Of a stretch of DNA of 25,891 nucleotides, positions 1-7,303 are shown one piece after another. The translations under genes were made by a program, and so were the position numbers. The stretch lies in IMG/VR virus record IMGVR_UViG_3300018080_000538, positions 1 through 25,891 of that record. One strand, written 5' to 3'. The notes under the pieces are model-generated. The model was given only the letters and a program-made list of their open reading frames with translations, had not been told where the DNA came from and searched no databases. The DNA comes from a virus. Each line of letters begins with the position of its first letter. Within the stretch, counting starts at the first letter, position 1.

Positions 1-477
1 TAGTTGACAGATCTGTGTCTATTCCAGTTATAGCAGTCGTTGATGTTCCTATTTTCACAGATCCCAGCGTAGCTATACCTGAAGCATATATGTCTTTCCA
101 TGCTGCAGTAGAAGAACCTAGATCATTAGTGTTGTTAGAACTAGGAATTATAGAAGATGTTACGGAACTCAGTGTAACACTGCCGCCTCCACTGAGTGCT
201 GCTGCATCTACATATGCTTTTACTGCTTTTGCACTAGGAACAGTATCATCTGCGGTGCTAGTAGTTGACAGATCTGTGTCTATTCCAGTTATAGCAGTCG
301 TTGATGTTCCTATTTTCACAGATCCCAGCGTAGCTATACCTGAAGCGTATATGTCTTTCCATGCTGCAGTAGAAGAACCTAGATCGTATGAATTGTTTGA
401 ATTAGGAATTATAGAAGATGTTACGGAACTCAGTGTAACACTGCCGCCCCCACTGAGTGCTGCTGAGTCTACATATG
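1..477 (-). repeat. Direct repeat, 261-bp period, inside tail fiber gene
   Basis: Bases 1-216 and 262-477 are almost identical; the shift is exactly 261 bases, i.e. 87 codons, so frame is kept. The few differences cluster around 121-148 versus 382-409, plus single changes near 106/367, 187/448 and 205/466. The first unit touches the window edge, so more copies may lie beyond it. Confidence 0.92.
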
Positions 478-994
478 ATTTAGTAGCCAGTTCTTCTGAA
501 TTCCATTTTAGTACACCGTTTGAATTTCCTACTAGAGAGTTATAACCTGTTGCAGTTTGATTCAGTGACTGTATAATGAACTCACCGGGATACACTTCAT
601 GTTCCAAGCCGTATAAAAAAATTCTAGCCCCTTCGTTACTTAGCGTTGTACCAGCAACTAGTCTAAGAGGATCGGCTTTTTCATCAGATCTTATAAAACT
701 GCTGCGAATTTGTGAGCTGGCATTTACTACATCTGCATATATTTCGTTTGATGCGTATATGTTTCTCCAAGAGTTTTCCACTGATCCTAGATCATCTGCA
801 CCATCTTGTTGAGGGATTATACTAGATGACGCGCCTTGAGGAAATATAGATAACAAGTGGCTTAGTTCGTCCTTGGCTACTTGAAAATTTTGTTTTATAT
901 AAGAAAAATTATCTCTAAACCCTTGGCTAGAATTTTGTTTTCCTGCTACAGGATATGTATCATCGATTCCACCTGCATCTATATTACTAGACAT
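1..994 (-). CDS. Tail fiber protein with 87-residue tandem repeats (3' end beyond window)
   Basis: The frame is open from an ATG at 994-992 to the window edge (331 codons), so the C-terminus is missing. A strong ribosome site (AAGGAG, five bases before the ATG) fixes the start. The N-terminus, with PVAGKQNSSQGFRDNF at about residues 16-31, resembles the baseplate-attachment end of tail fibers in marine T4-like phages. It is followed by a motif of the form DDLGSxxxSWRNIYAS, then two near-identical 87-residue units, each with DLGSSTAAWKDIYAS, a Gly/Ser/Thr-rich stretch and the trimer-associated motif KAVKAYVD; a related TKSYVD precedes them. The protein probably forms a fibrous trimer that contacts the host surface. 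A TATAAATA late promoter lies 26 bases upstream of the ATG. The fiber assignment is fairly sure; receptor specificity would lie in the missing tip. Confidence 0.85.
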   Translation of the reverse strand, partial: MSSNIDAGGIDDTYPVAGKQNSSQGFRDNFSYIKQNFQVAKDELSHLLSIFPQGASSSIIPQQDGADDLGSVENSWRNIYASNEIYADVVNASSQIRSSFIRSDEKADPLRLVAGTTLSNEGARIFLYGLEHEVYPGEFIIQSLNQTATGYNSLVGNSNGVLKWNSEELATKSYVDSAALSGGGSVTLSSVTSSIIPNSNNSYDLGSSTAAWKDIYASGIATLGSVKIGTSTTAITGIDTDLSTTSTADDTVPSAKAVKAYVDAAALSGGGSVTLSSVTSSIIPSSNNTNDLGSSTAAWKDIYASGIATLGSVKIGTSTTAITGIDTDLST

Positions 995-1019
995 AAAAAC
1001 TCCTTGTTACATTTAACTA

Positions 1020-1027
1020 TATTTATA
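1020..1027 (-). promoter_or_regulatory. Probable T4-type late promoter (TATAAATA) for tail fiber gene
   Basis: The minus strand reads TATAAATA exactly, 26 bases before the ATG at 994. It overlaps the stop codon of the upstream 717-aa gene. This is the T4 late-promoter core, recognised by the gp55 sigma-like factor. In DNA this AT-rich the 8-mer also occurs by chance (for example inside genes near 1466, 3032 and 9346), so position rather than sequence alone supports the call. Confidence 0.55.
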
Positions 1028-3176
1028 TATTAAAATCATAATTAGAAAACATAATAAAATGTTCTTGCTGATTATCACTGGTTTCATCGATAAAGTAACC
1101 GTTAAATACAAAGTGAATGTTTTTAAAATCAAAACTGGATCGTTGTATGTTTCTAACTATCCTTTTACCGTGGCCTGGTTTACAAAATACTATAGGAACA
1201 GCAGGGAAATATCCCAAAGTTTTATATCGTTCACGGTCAATAGACTGCATCCAAAGAGGTAATTTAGAAAAATCTGTCTCACCTATTTCAGAAAGCCTTG
1301 ATCTCATGTTAGATATGTTAGTAAGATATTTTATATGTTCAGTAGTATCACCAGCATATATCGTAGTTAAACTGGCATCTATAGCGTCATAATTTGTATT
1401 ATAAGCTATTTGAAATTGATTCACTGAATCCAAGCTGACATCATTTACGCGCCTTATGGTGTTGGTATTTATAGAATAAGAATCCTGTGTTGAACCTGTT
1501 AGTGTATCCTGCGGATCTATTATTTCAATGTATACCACTTCATATATAACACTGCGAGTTTTTGGATCTATCGCATTTGCTAGTTTTATTTCACCGAAAC
1601 AAAAATCCTTTTGCAGTCTGTGATTTTTCACTAGTGCTGCTGCCACCTGCTTGGTAGTTTTTCTCTGTATTCCTGCATAAATTAACATAGTCATGCGATC
1701 TTGTATGCCAAATGAAGCATCATTGGATCTGAACAATGACTCACTTGGAAAAATATCAGGATCAGATAATAGTTCAAAATAATACTGTTGTTTTTCCAAC
1801 GGCATATCTAGCTTTATATAAATATTGGAATATCTTTTTCCTTCGAGATCATCTACTTTTATAAAGAAATCTTTTTCTACTGAGCTATAAACATACTGAT
1901 CTTGTGCTTGCACAGTGAAATCGAACTTTCTGTCTATGGTTGTACTCCCTGAGTCTAGTAGAGTAGATTGTGCGTAATTATTATCTAAAGTAGTTAACCC
2001 GTATTCCGTAAATATAAACTCTAGCCATTTTCCTCTTAGATCTGTTCCAAAAGTACTGGTGTTATTATCAAACGTAGTAGAGTTATTATCAAAGGTTACT
2101 TGCAAGCTAGAAGAATCACTGACATGATCTTCTATACATATAAATCTATTCTGTGATTTACTGACTATATCACCTTGTGAATATTCTATTCCGACTTTCC
2201 AGATACTTCTATAAAAATATTCACCATCATGATCTATAACTCCGAATATTTCACCTGTTCTAGATAATCCCAAGCCGGGAGGTAGAGATCCTGAGGTTAG
2301 TTGATAATTTATAATAGAATTATCTGATGTAGATTCTGCGAGAACACTGATGATACTAGGATCTTTGATTTCAAGTATGCCCAGGTCACTATCAGATATC
2401 CAAGATATTCTAGAATCTATGTTTTCTCCTAGTAATACAATCTTGAACTCTTTATCTTCACAAGAAACTATAGTATCACCGTTATATATAACCGCAGATA
2501 CAGTGAAAACAAAATTTCTAACCGCTTCTACTTGATACGGTACACGACCTGATATCACTCCTGTCGAAGAATCTAGAGTCACTCGTGAAGGTAATAAACT
2601 GCATGATCCGTCTTTATTATAGCTTTTTAGTTCATACGTAAACTTTTCAGAGTAAAAAAACTTGGTATTTTTATCAAATGTAGTAGAATTCTGATCGAAT
2701 GTTGTTTGTATACAATCACTGCTTGTGAAGTTTTCACAGTTACTCGAATACGTGCATCCATCAAATGTCACATACGAAGGCAAGCTTGCAACCAGCTTTA
2801 TATGTAAAAAATTATCAGATCTTTTATAGAATATATCATCTTGACCTGCCCAAACTGATCTAAGATCTGGGATTATTTGTTTCTGATCTTGAGTTTGTTG
2901 CTGTTGCAGTACCTGAACTGAAAATGTTTGATCGCTTATTGTCTGTTCTAGTGTTGCTCTTATCACGAAACGAAATGAACTGTTATCAGGTATCGAAGCC
3001 CACGGACTTCCTTTCAACTTGATTCCGGAAATATTTATACCTGCAGGAAACTCTCCACTTATTAAAGACAAAGATGCGTCAGTATCTACCAGTCCTTCTA
3101 GTAAATCTTGATAGCTATAAGAAGTGTACAGTGTACCTAGATCATGAATTAAAGATGTTGTGTTCCATAAAGACAT
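1023..3176 (-). CDS. Virion structural protein with Ig-like (He_PIG-type) domains, 717 aa
   Basis: No enzymatic motif is visible. Residues about 187-250 and 285-325 carry the He_PIG signature of bacterial Ig-like domains (LDSSTGVISGRV and LPPGLGLSRTGEIFG), and a looser relative occurs near residues 35-60. Residues 325-352 look like a small carbohydrate-binding module (YSQGDIVSKSQNRF). Short TTFDxNSTTFD repeats sit at about 158-174 and 360-376. The C-terminal third contains SKLPLWMQSI and KPGHGKRIVRNI (residues 637-678), a pattern I associate with structural proteins of marine T4-like phages. It is probably a tail or baseplate decoration or fiber-connector protein. The ATG at 3176 is preceded in frame by a stop about 30 bases upstream and has no clear Shine-Dalgarno site. 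A late-promoter-like GATAAATA lies 21 bases upstream. Confidence 0.75.
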   Translation of the reverse strand: MSLWNTTSLIHDLGTLYTSYSYQDLLEGLVDTDASLSLISGEFPAGINISGIKLKGSPWASIPDNSSFRFVIRATLEQTISDQTFSVQVLQQQQTQDQKQIIPDLRSVWAGQDDIFYKRSDNFLHIKLVASLPSYVTFDGCTYSSNCENFTSSDCIQTTFDQNSTTFDKNTKFFYSEKFTYELKSYNKDGSCSLLPSRVTLDSSTGVISGRVPYQVEAVRNFVFTVSAVIYNGDTIVSCEDKEFKIVLLGENIDSRISWISDSDLGILEIKDPSIISVLAESTSDNSIINYQLTSGSLPPGLGLSRTGEIFGVIDHDGEYFYRSIWKVGIEYSQGDIVSKSQNRFICIEDHVSDSSSLQVTFDNNSTTFDNNTSTFGTDLRGKWLEFIFTEYGLTTLDNNYAQSTLLDSGSTTIDRKFDFTVQAQDQYVYSSVEKDFFIKVDDLEGKRYSNIYIKLDMPLEKQQYYFELLSDPDIFPSESLFRSNDASFGIQDRMTMLIYAGIQRKTTKQVAAALVKNHRLQKDFCFGEIKLANAIDPKTRSVIYEVVYIEIIDPQDTLTGSTQDSYSINTNTIRRVNDVSLDSVNQFQIAYNTNYDAIDASLTTIYAGDTTEHIKYLTNISNMRSRLSEIGETDFSKLPLWMQSIDRERYKTLGYFPAVPIVFCKPGHGKRIVRNIQRSSFDFKNIHFVFNGYFIDETSDNQQEHFIMFSNYDFNI

Positions 3177-3197
3177 AAGCGATTCGATAGTTTCAAT

Positions 3198-3205
3198 TAT
3201 TTATC
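3198..3205 (-). promoter_or_regulatory. Possible late promoter (GATAAATA) for the 717-aa gene
   Basis: In the 84-bp gap between the large glycosyltransferase gene and the 717-aa gene the minus strand reads GATAAATA, one base from the T4 late core, 21 bases before the ATG. A weak hairpin (ACAC, CCTCT loop, GTGT) lies further upstream in the same gap; it has no good T-tract and is not called as a terminator. Confidence 0.38.
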
Positions 3206-3260
3206 TAATTAAAACTAATTTCACACAGAGGGTGTTATCCGAGTTTAATAACTTCAACTT

Positions 3261-5888
3261 TTATTTAACTTTAAACATATGTGATCCTTTATGATCACAC
3301 AATAAGCCAGTATCCGCATACACTTTGAATCCTTTGCTCCTTGCTTTGTTACAAAAAAATGTATCCTCAGATATGGTATCATTATGGTCTATAGCTGATT
3401 TATAATAAAAATGGGGATAATCCATACTATTTATTACTTTATTGCTCACTAAAACGCAGCCAAATCCACAGCTATCTACTTCTATGAGACCTTTATTTTT
3501 TACTTGTTCATATTTTAAATTACTGCCGCAAGAGTATATCTCAAGATTATTTTCATCGTGGATTCTCTGTATATACAAACCACTTACTATATCTACACCG
3601 TGACTCAATAATCGTTTAAGTGTTCCTCTATCAAATGATATGTCTGAATCTACAGAAAATAAATAGTCAAAGTTTTTTGCCCACTCTGCGATCAAATTTC
3701 TTATCTGGTCAATTTGATAACCGTAAAAAAATTCTAGCCTAGTTGTATATCCCTCTGGCACTTCTAAATCATAAATTGATTTCATTGTTTCCGTTTCTAC
3801 GTATTTGTTTGTAGGAACAGCAATCAATATTGTTTTATTCCTTTCTATATTAAAACAATTATTTTGATTTTCAAGTATGTTCATATCAACATTCGAATTA
3901 TTTAATTTTTCATTTATTTGTATTTGTTTCTTTGAATTCTCAGTTTGTTCGATGCTGTTTATCTTATAGTCATTGTTATCGTTTTCATCATTATAAATTA
4001 CTGTTATTTCCTTGACTGCGTAGGGATTGGATGCATAAGAAAAAGTTTCTCTAAATAAAGGATTATCAGCACCCGCCATCATCCATTCTCCGTTATCTTT
4101 GATATAATTAGACTCATTTACCATTAGAGCAACACTGCCTTTCATCGTCCTTAGATGCGTATAAGGTATACTCCAGTTATAAGTTCTATCAGACAAATAT
4201 TCTTGAGCGATTAAGGGTATGTTATCCGCTTTGCTCCACATCGACCCATATGTAAAATCATATCCCTGATTGTACAAATCATTATAAAAATTAAATATTT
4301 CGTTATCATTGATCAAACAGTCATCTCCGTCCAGAAGCATTACTATATCATCTTCTTGTATATATTTTTTTATAACTGATAACTGATTTCTTATAGCACC
4401 CTTTCTAAACTCATTCTCTATTATTATAAACTTATCACGTAAATCATTTTTTAGCCCGGATAAAAATTCATGTATGATATTAATACTATTATCATCAGAG
4501 AAATCATCAATTATCACATGTAAATAATTACCGTAATTTTGTCCCGCTACACTCTCTATATGATCTTTTATATATTTTTCTGCATTTCTAAACGGTGATA
4601 TTATTACTATCCTTTTTTCATCACCGAAACTAGGAAATATATGATGCTCTTTGTTAATGTTTTTTTGATTAAAAACCCTCAAGACTTTTTGATTTATTCT
4701 AGTAACCTTATTGTAGTCATCTAGAGGTAACATTTTTTTGAATACAGAAAAAAAATGTTGTTTCCACTGTAACGCAACAGTGCTCCACTCACATATATCT
4801 TTTATAACATCACAAGCATGCTGTTTCTGCTGATACAAGTAATCATCATTATAAGCTTGCTCTACAAGTTTTATAAATCTCTGGACTTGCACATCTTTAT
4901 TAATAAAAGGAAACAGAGAATTGGGTACTACAGGATAATCTATTTTATAACAAGCTATGTCTATAGCTGTTTGCTCTAGTGCCCCAAAGTTATTGGTTAT
5001 AACTGGAGTATTATACAACAATGATTCCAGTGTACTAATTCCAAATGTCTCAGGAAATTCTGCAGGATAAATCATAAATCCCGAAGTTGCTACTATTTCA
5101 GCTACTTGTTTCTGAGTTATTATACCCGTAAATTCAATATCTAAATCTTTATATCTATCATCTGATGAGTATTTTAATAGTTTTTCTTTTTGCTCATTAA
5201 ATTCCCCATTTAACAAGTCATAATACCCGCCTATACAAACCAACCTAGCATCAGGTATACGTCTTTTAATTTCAGGCCATATGTCTTCTAATAAAGGAAC
5301 CAGACCTTTGGTTACACTAGCATTATATACAAATTTATTTTTTTGTTTTTTCTCAATTAAATAATCGTCAAAAAATCTACGCTTTACTCCATTTCTAGTA
5401 ATCCATACTTTATTCTTTAAAACTTCGTACATACGCTTGTTTCCGTGCTCATTGGTAGTAACATACGTCAGGTGAAAGTCGGATAACACAAAAACTTCAT
5501 TTATTATTCCATTAACCAATAGATATTCTAAATTTTCATCGCCTTCACAAAATGTATCATGCATCCACAATACTTTATGTGTAGAGTTTTCAATAAATTT
5601 GTATACTGATCCTGGCATAAAAGGAATAACTGATCTAGAACAAATTACTATATCGTAAAAATCTTCAAATTTATAATAATCGCCATTATCTATATATTCT
5701 ACACCGTTGTATACCCCGGGATGGGAATTATCACCTTTACAATTATTATAAACAGTAACTGAAAATCCTAGCTTGTGTAATTCTTCTGCCATATAAATAA
5801 CAGCAGATTCTGACCCTCCTAGTCCTCGTTTTTCAGCAGTTGACCCGTCATATCTCAATCCTAATACATCTATGAAAGCAATTTTCAT
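3261..5888 (-). CDS. Three-module glycosyltransferase (GT4-like + GT2-like + second GT-A module), 875 aa
   Basis: Three sugar-transfer domains appear fused. Residues 1-390 look like a GT-B, family 4 enzyme: the N-terminal loop GLGGSESA (22-29), and an EX7E motif at E280/E288 in PETFGISTLESLLYNTPVI, the usual nucleotide-sugar site. Residues 425-640 look like a GT-A, family 2 enzyme: VIISPFRNAEKYI, an IIDDFSDDNS segment (459-468) and a DGDD metal/nucleotide motif at 520-523. An Asn/Lys/Gln-rich linker spans about 634-684. Residues 686-875 form another GT-A-like module with VDSD at 746-749, CGFGC at 807-811 and SEDTFF at 840-845. It starts on the last base of the preceding stop codon (TAATG), so translation is coupled to the smaller glycosyltransferase. 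Probable role: building a short glycan on a virion protein; the acceptor is not visible from sequence. Host-envelope glycans or DNA are alternative targets. Confidence 0.85.
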   Translation of the reverse strand: MKIAFIDVLGLRYDGSTAEKRGLGGSESAVIYMAEELHKLGFSVTVYNNCKGDNSHPGVYNGVEYIDNGDYYKFEDFYDIVICSRSVIPFMPGSVYKFIENSTHKVLWMHDTFCEGDENLEYLLVNGIINEVFVLSDFHLTYVTTNEHGNKRMYEVLKNKVWITRNGVKRRFFDDYLIEKKQKNKFVYNASVTKGLVPLLEDIWPEIKRRIPDARLVCIGGYYDLLNGEFNEQKEKLLKYSSDDRYKDLDIEFTGIITQKQVAEIVATSGFMIYPAEFPETFGISTLESLLYNTPVITNNFGALEQTAIDIACYKIDYPVVPNSLFPFINKDVQVQRFIKLVEQAYNDDYLYQQKQHACDVIKDICEWSTVALQWKQHFFSVFKKMLPLDDYNKVTRINQKVLRVFNQKNINKEHHIFPSFGDEKRIVIISPFRNAEKYIKDHIESVAGQNYGNYLHVIIDDFSDDNSINIIHEFLSGLKNDLRDKFIIIENEFRKGAIRNQLSVIKKYIQEDDIVMLLDGDDCLINDNEIFNFYNDLYNQGYDFTYGSMWSKADNIPLIAQEYLSDRTYNWSIPYTHLRTMKGSVALMVNESNYIKDNGEWMMAGADNPLFRETFSYASNPYAVKEITVIYNDENDNNDYKINSIEQTENSKKQIQINEKLNNSNVDMNILENQNNCFNIERNKTILIAVPTNKYVETETMKSIYDLEVPEGYTTRLEFFYGYQIDQIRNLIAEWAKNFDYLFSVDSDISFDRGTLKRLLSHGVDIVSGLYIQRIHDENNLEIYSCGSNLKYEQVKNKGLIEVDSCGFGCVLVSNKVINSMDYPHFYYKSAIDHNDTISEDTFFCNKARSKGFKVYADTGLLCDHKGSHMFKVK

Positions 5889-6577
5889 TAGTTATCAACC
5901 CAATAGTTAAATTTATCTACAAACCATGATTTCCAAGCTATATGGTCATTGTCCCAGTATTCAGAAGTATATGTCATAGATGTAACTGACTTGGGTGTGT
6001 GCCAACCTAGATTTCTTATAAGCACAGGATATTTATTTTTGAGTATACCTAAATTAAAAATATAATAATCCCCGCACCATATTTTCATACCCGAAGGAAC
6101 AGGTTCCCATATATCCTTATGGAAAAACATGAGTTGTCCAAATCCGTTAGGATCAAACTCACCAGTCCACGTAGAAAAATAAACGGAACTCTTATCATCA
6201 GAAAAATAATTATCATGATCTGTGTGTAACCCGTAGACAGGAGAATCTTCGTTGATTATCGGATTTAAAATGTCAAATATTGTAGTATCAAATATAATAT
6301 CATCATTTGAAATACAAATTTTATCGCACTTAGATTCTAATACTCCCAGGTTCCAAGAAGGATTAACATATATGTTAGACCCTTGATTTAATATGTTTAT
6401 CTTATCATTATTTAAGATATCAAAAGCAGGAGTATCGCATACAGCGTTATTAATTATTATTACTTCTTCTACAAGTTCATGATCACACAATCTCGTTAAT
6501 AACTCTGCAAACAGATATTTAATTTTCCACATAGTGGGAATTACTACAGTAAAACTTTCTTGTTTAGATACGGTCAC
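5888..6577 (-). CDS. Glycosyltransferase, GT-A / family 2-like, 229 aa
   Basis: The N-terminus has the family 2 beginning FTVVIPTMWK followed by VEEVIIINNA (36-45), a nucleotide-binding Rossmann-like half. NPSWNLG at 72-78 and SNDD at 90-93 match the region where GT-A enzymes place the DxD-type metal site; WCGDYYIF (167-174) may supply the catalytic acid region. It is short for the family (single domain, no membrane segment seen), so it is probably soluble. The start is GTG at 6577: an upstream ATG hits a stop after four codons, and GGTGGA lies seven bases before the GTG. It sits 14 bases after the oxygenase gene and overlaps the next gene by one base, so the three genes form an operon. Sugar and acceptor are unknown. 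Confidence 0.75.
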   Translation of the reverse strand: MTVSKQESFTVVIPTMWKIKYLFAELLTRLCDHELVEEVIIINNAVCDTPAFDILNNDKINILNQGSNIYVNPSWNLGVLESKCDKICISNDDIIFDTTIFDILNPIINEDSPVYGLHTDHDNYFSDDKSSVYFSTWTGEFDPNGFGQLMFFHKDIWEPVPSGMKIWCGDYYIFNLGILKNKYPVLIRNLGWHTPKSVTSMTYTSEYWDNDHIAWKSWFVDKFNYWVDN

Positions 6578-6591
6578 TTATGCGTCCACCA

Positions 6592-7149
6592 TTAAACAAA
6601 GTGAGGACCTTCAAACCACCCTACTAGGCTATATCTTTGGCCTTCCGTGACCGGTTCTACTCGATGTTTTACAAAAGAAGGAAATGCTATTATAGTTCCT
6701 TGGTTATTAATAACAGGATCTGGATATTCATCTATATCAGAAAATACTAGTTGCCCTCCTTGATAAAAAGATTGATCACTTAGTTGCAGCACTACGCTAA
6801 CTTTTCTGTGTTTTTTCTCAGTTAACCAAAATGTATCAACGTGATCCTTGTACTCTCCCTTGTATGAATCATTATATTCTGTAAATTGTAGATAATCTAA
6901 ATTGCTTATATTAAACTGAAACCACTCATTGTTAGCTTCTCTGACAAATTTCCAAAACTTTTCAAAAATCCATCTGTACTCATCAGTTTCACGCACCCAT
7001 CTGACTTTACTTCTTCGTATAGTTTCGTCTATATAAGAATCTGTTTTAATCGTTCCTTCTTCTGCAGAAATCAAGCAGCAATCATTTATAATCTTTTCAC
7101 ACTCTTGCTTAGAAAAATAATTTTGATTATAACACCATTCACCTTTCAT
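6592..7149 (-). CDS. 2OG-Fe(II) oxygenase, prolyl-4-hydroxylase-type, 185 aa
   Basis: The double-stranded beta-helix iron site is complete: HVD at residues 103-105 (H103, D105), H162 in VKHRVEPV, and R172/S174 in QRYSLVGW for binding 2-oxoglutarate. The intervening YQGGQLVF and GTIIAFPS segments are typical of the P4Hc family. Enzymes of this family use O2, Fe(II) and 2-oxoglutarate to hydroxylate proline or other residues. Length suits a single catalytic domain with no signal peptide. The start has a good ribosome site (TAGGAG, seven bases upstream) and TATAAATA lies 34 bases upstream. Directly upstream is a collagen-like fiber gene, and directly downstream are two glycosyltransferases, so hydroxylation of the fiber before or beside glycosylation is an attractive but unproven role. 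Similar oxygenases are common in marine T4-like phages, usually without a known substrate. Confidence 0.88.
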   Translation of the reverse strand: MKGEWCYNQNYFSKQECEKIINDCCLISAEEGTIKTDSYIDETIRRSKVRWVRETDEYRWIFEKFWKFVREANNEWFQFNISNLDYLQFTEYNDSYKGEYKDHVDTFWLTEKKHRKVSVVLQLSDQSFYQGGQLVFSDIDEYPDPVINNQGTIIAFPSFVKHRVEPVTEGQRYSLVGWFEGPHFV

Positions 7150-7183
7150 TGATTTTCTCCTATATACTCGAGTAAATAAAACA

Positions 7184-7191
7184 TATTTATA
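7184..7191 (-). promoter_or_regulatory. Probable late promoter (TATAAATA) for the oxygenase/glycosyltransferase operon
   Basis: An exact TATAAATA on the minus strand lies 34 bases before the oxygenase ATG, inside the longest gene-free stretch (7150-7303). It would make the modification genes a separate late unit, expressed with the virion proteins. Confidence 0.55.
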
Positions 7192-7278
7192 GTCACCATA
7201 TTATAGAAAAATTTATTTTTATTTCATAATTTGATAAAGTTACCGGTGTTGTTAAATTCATAACGATAATAGATTCAT

Positions 7279-7303
7279 AAAAAAATAATATATATATATA
7301 TCA
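7279..7303 (-). terminator. Weak candidate terminator after collagen fiber gene
   Basis: Just past the stop at 7306-7304 the minus strand has an alternating TA tract able to fold on itself, then a run of seven T. This could end the structural transcript, but an all-AT stem is weak; it may only be a simple-sequence tract. The rest of 7150-7303 holds the promoter-like site and no small gene I can support. Confidence 0.25.

Noticed and set aside
15-812. Plus-strand open frames of 176 and 78 codons
   Set aside because: They lie opposite the tail fiber gene, and the first is open only because the 261-bp repeat keeps all frames in step. The minus-strand frame has a ribosome site, a promoter and fiber motifs.
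3210-3245. Hairpin as terminator after the large glycosyltransferase gene
   Set aside because: The stem is only four base pairs and no clear T-run follows.
6592-7149. Oxygenase as a DNA or nucleotide repair (AlkB-like) enzyme
   Set aside because: Motif spacing and the RYSLVGW end fit the P4Hc group better, and its neighbours are structural and glycosyltransferase genes rather than replication genes. Not fully excluded.
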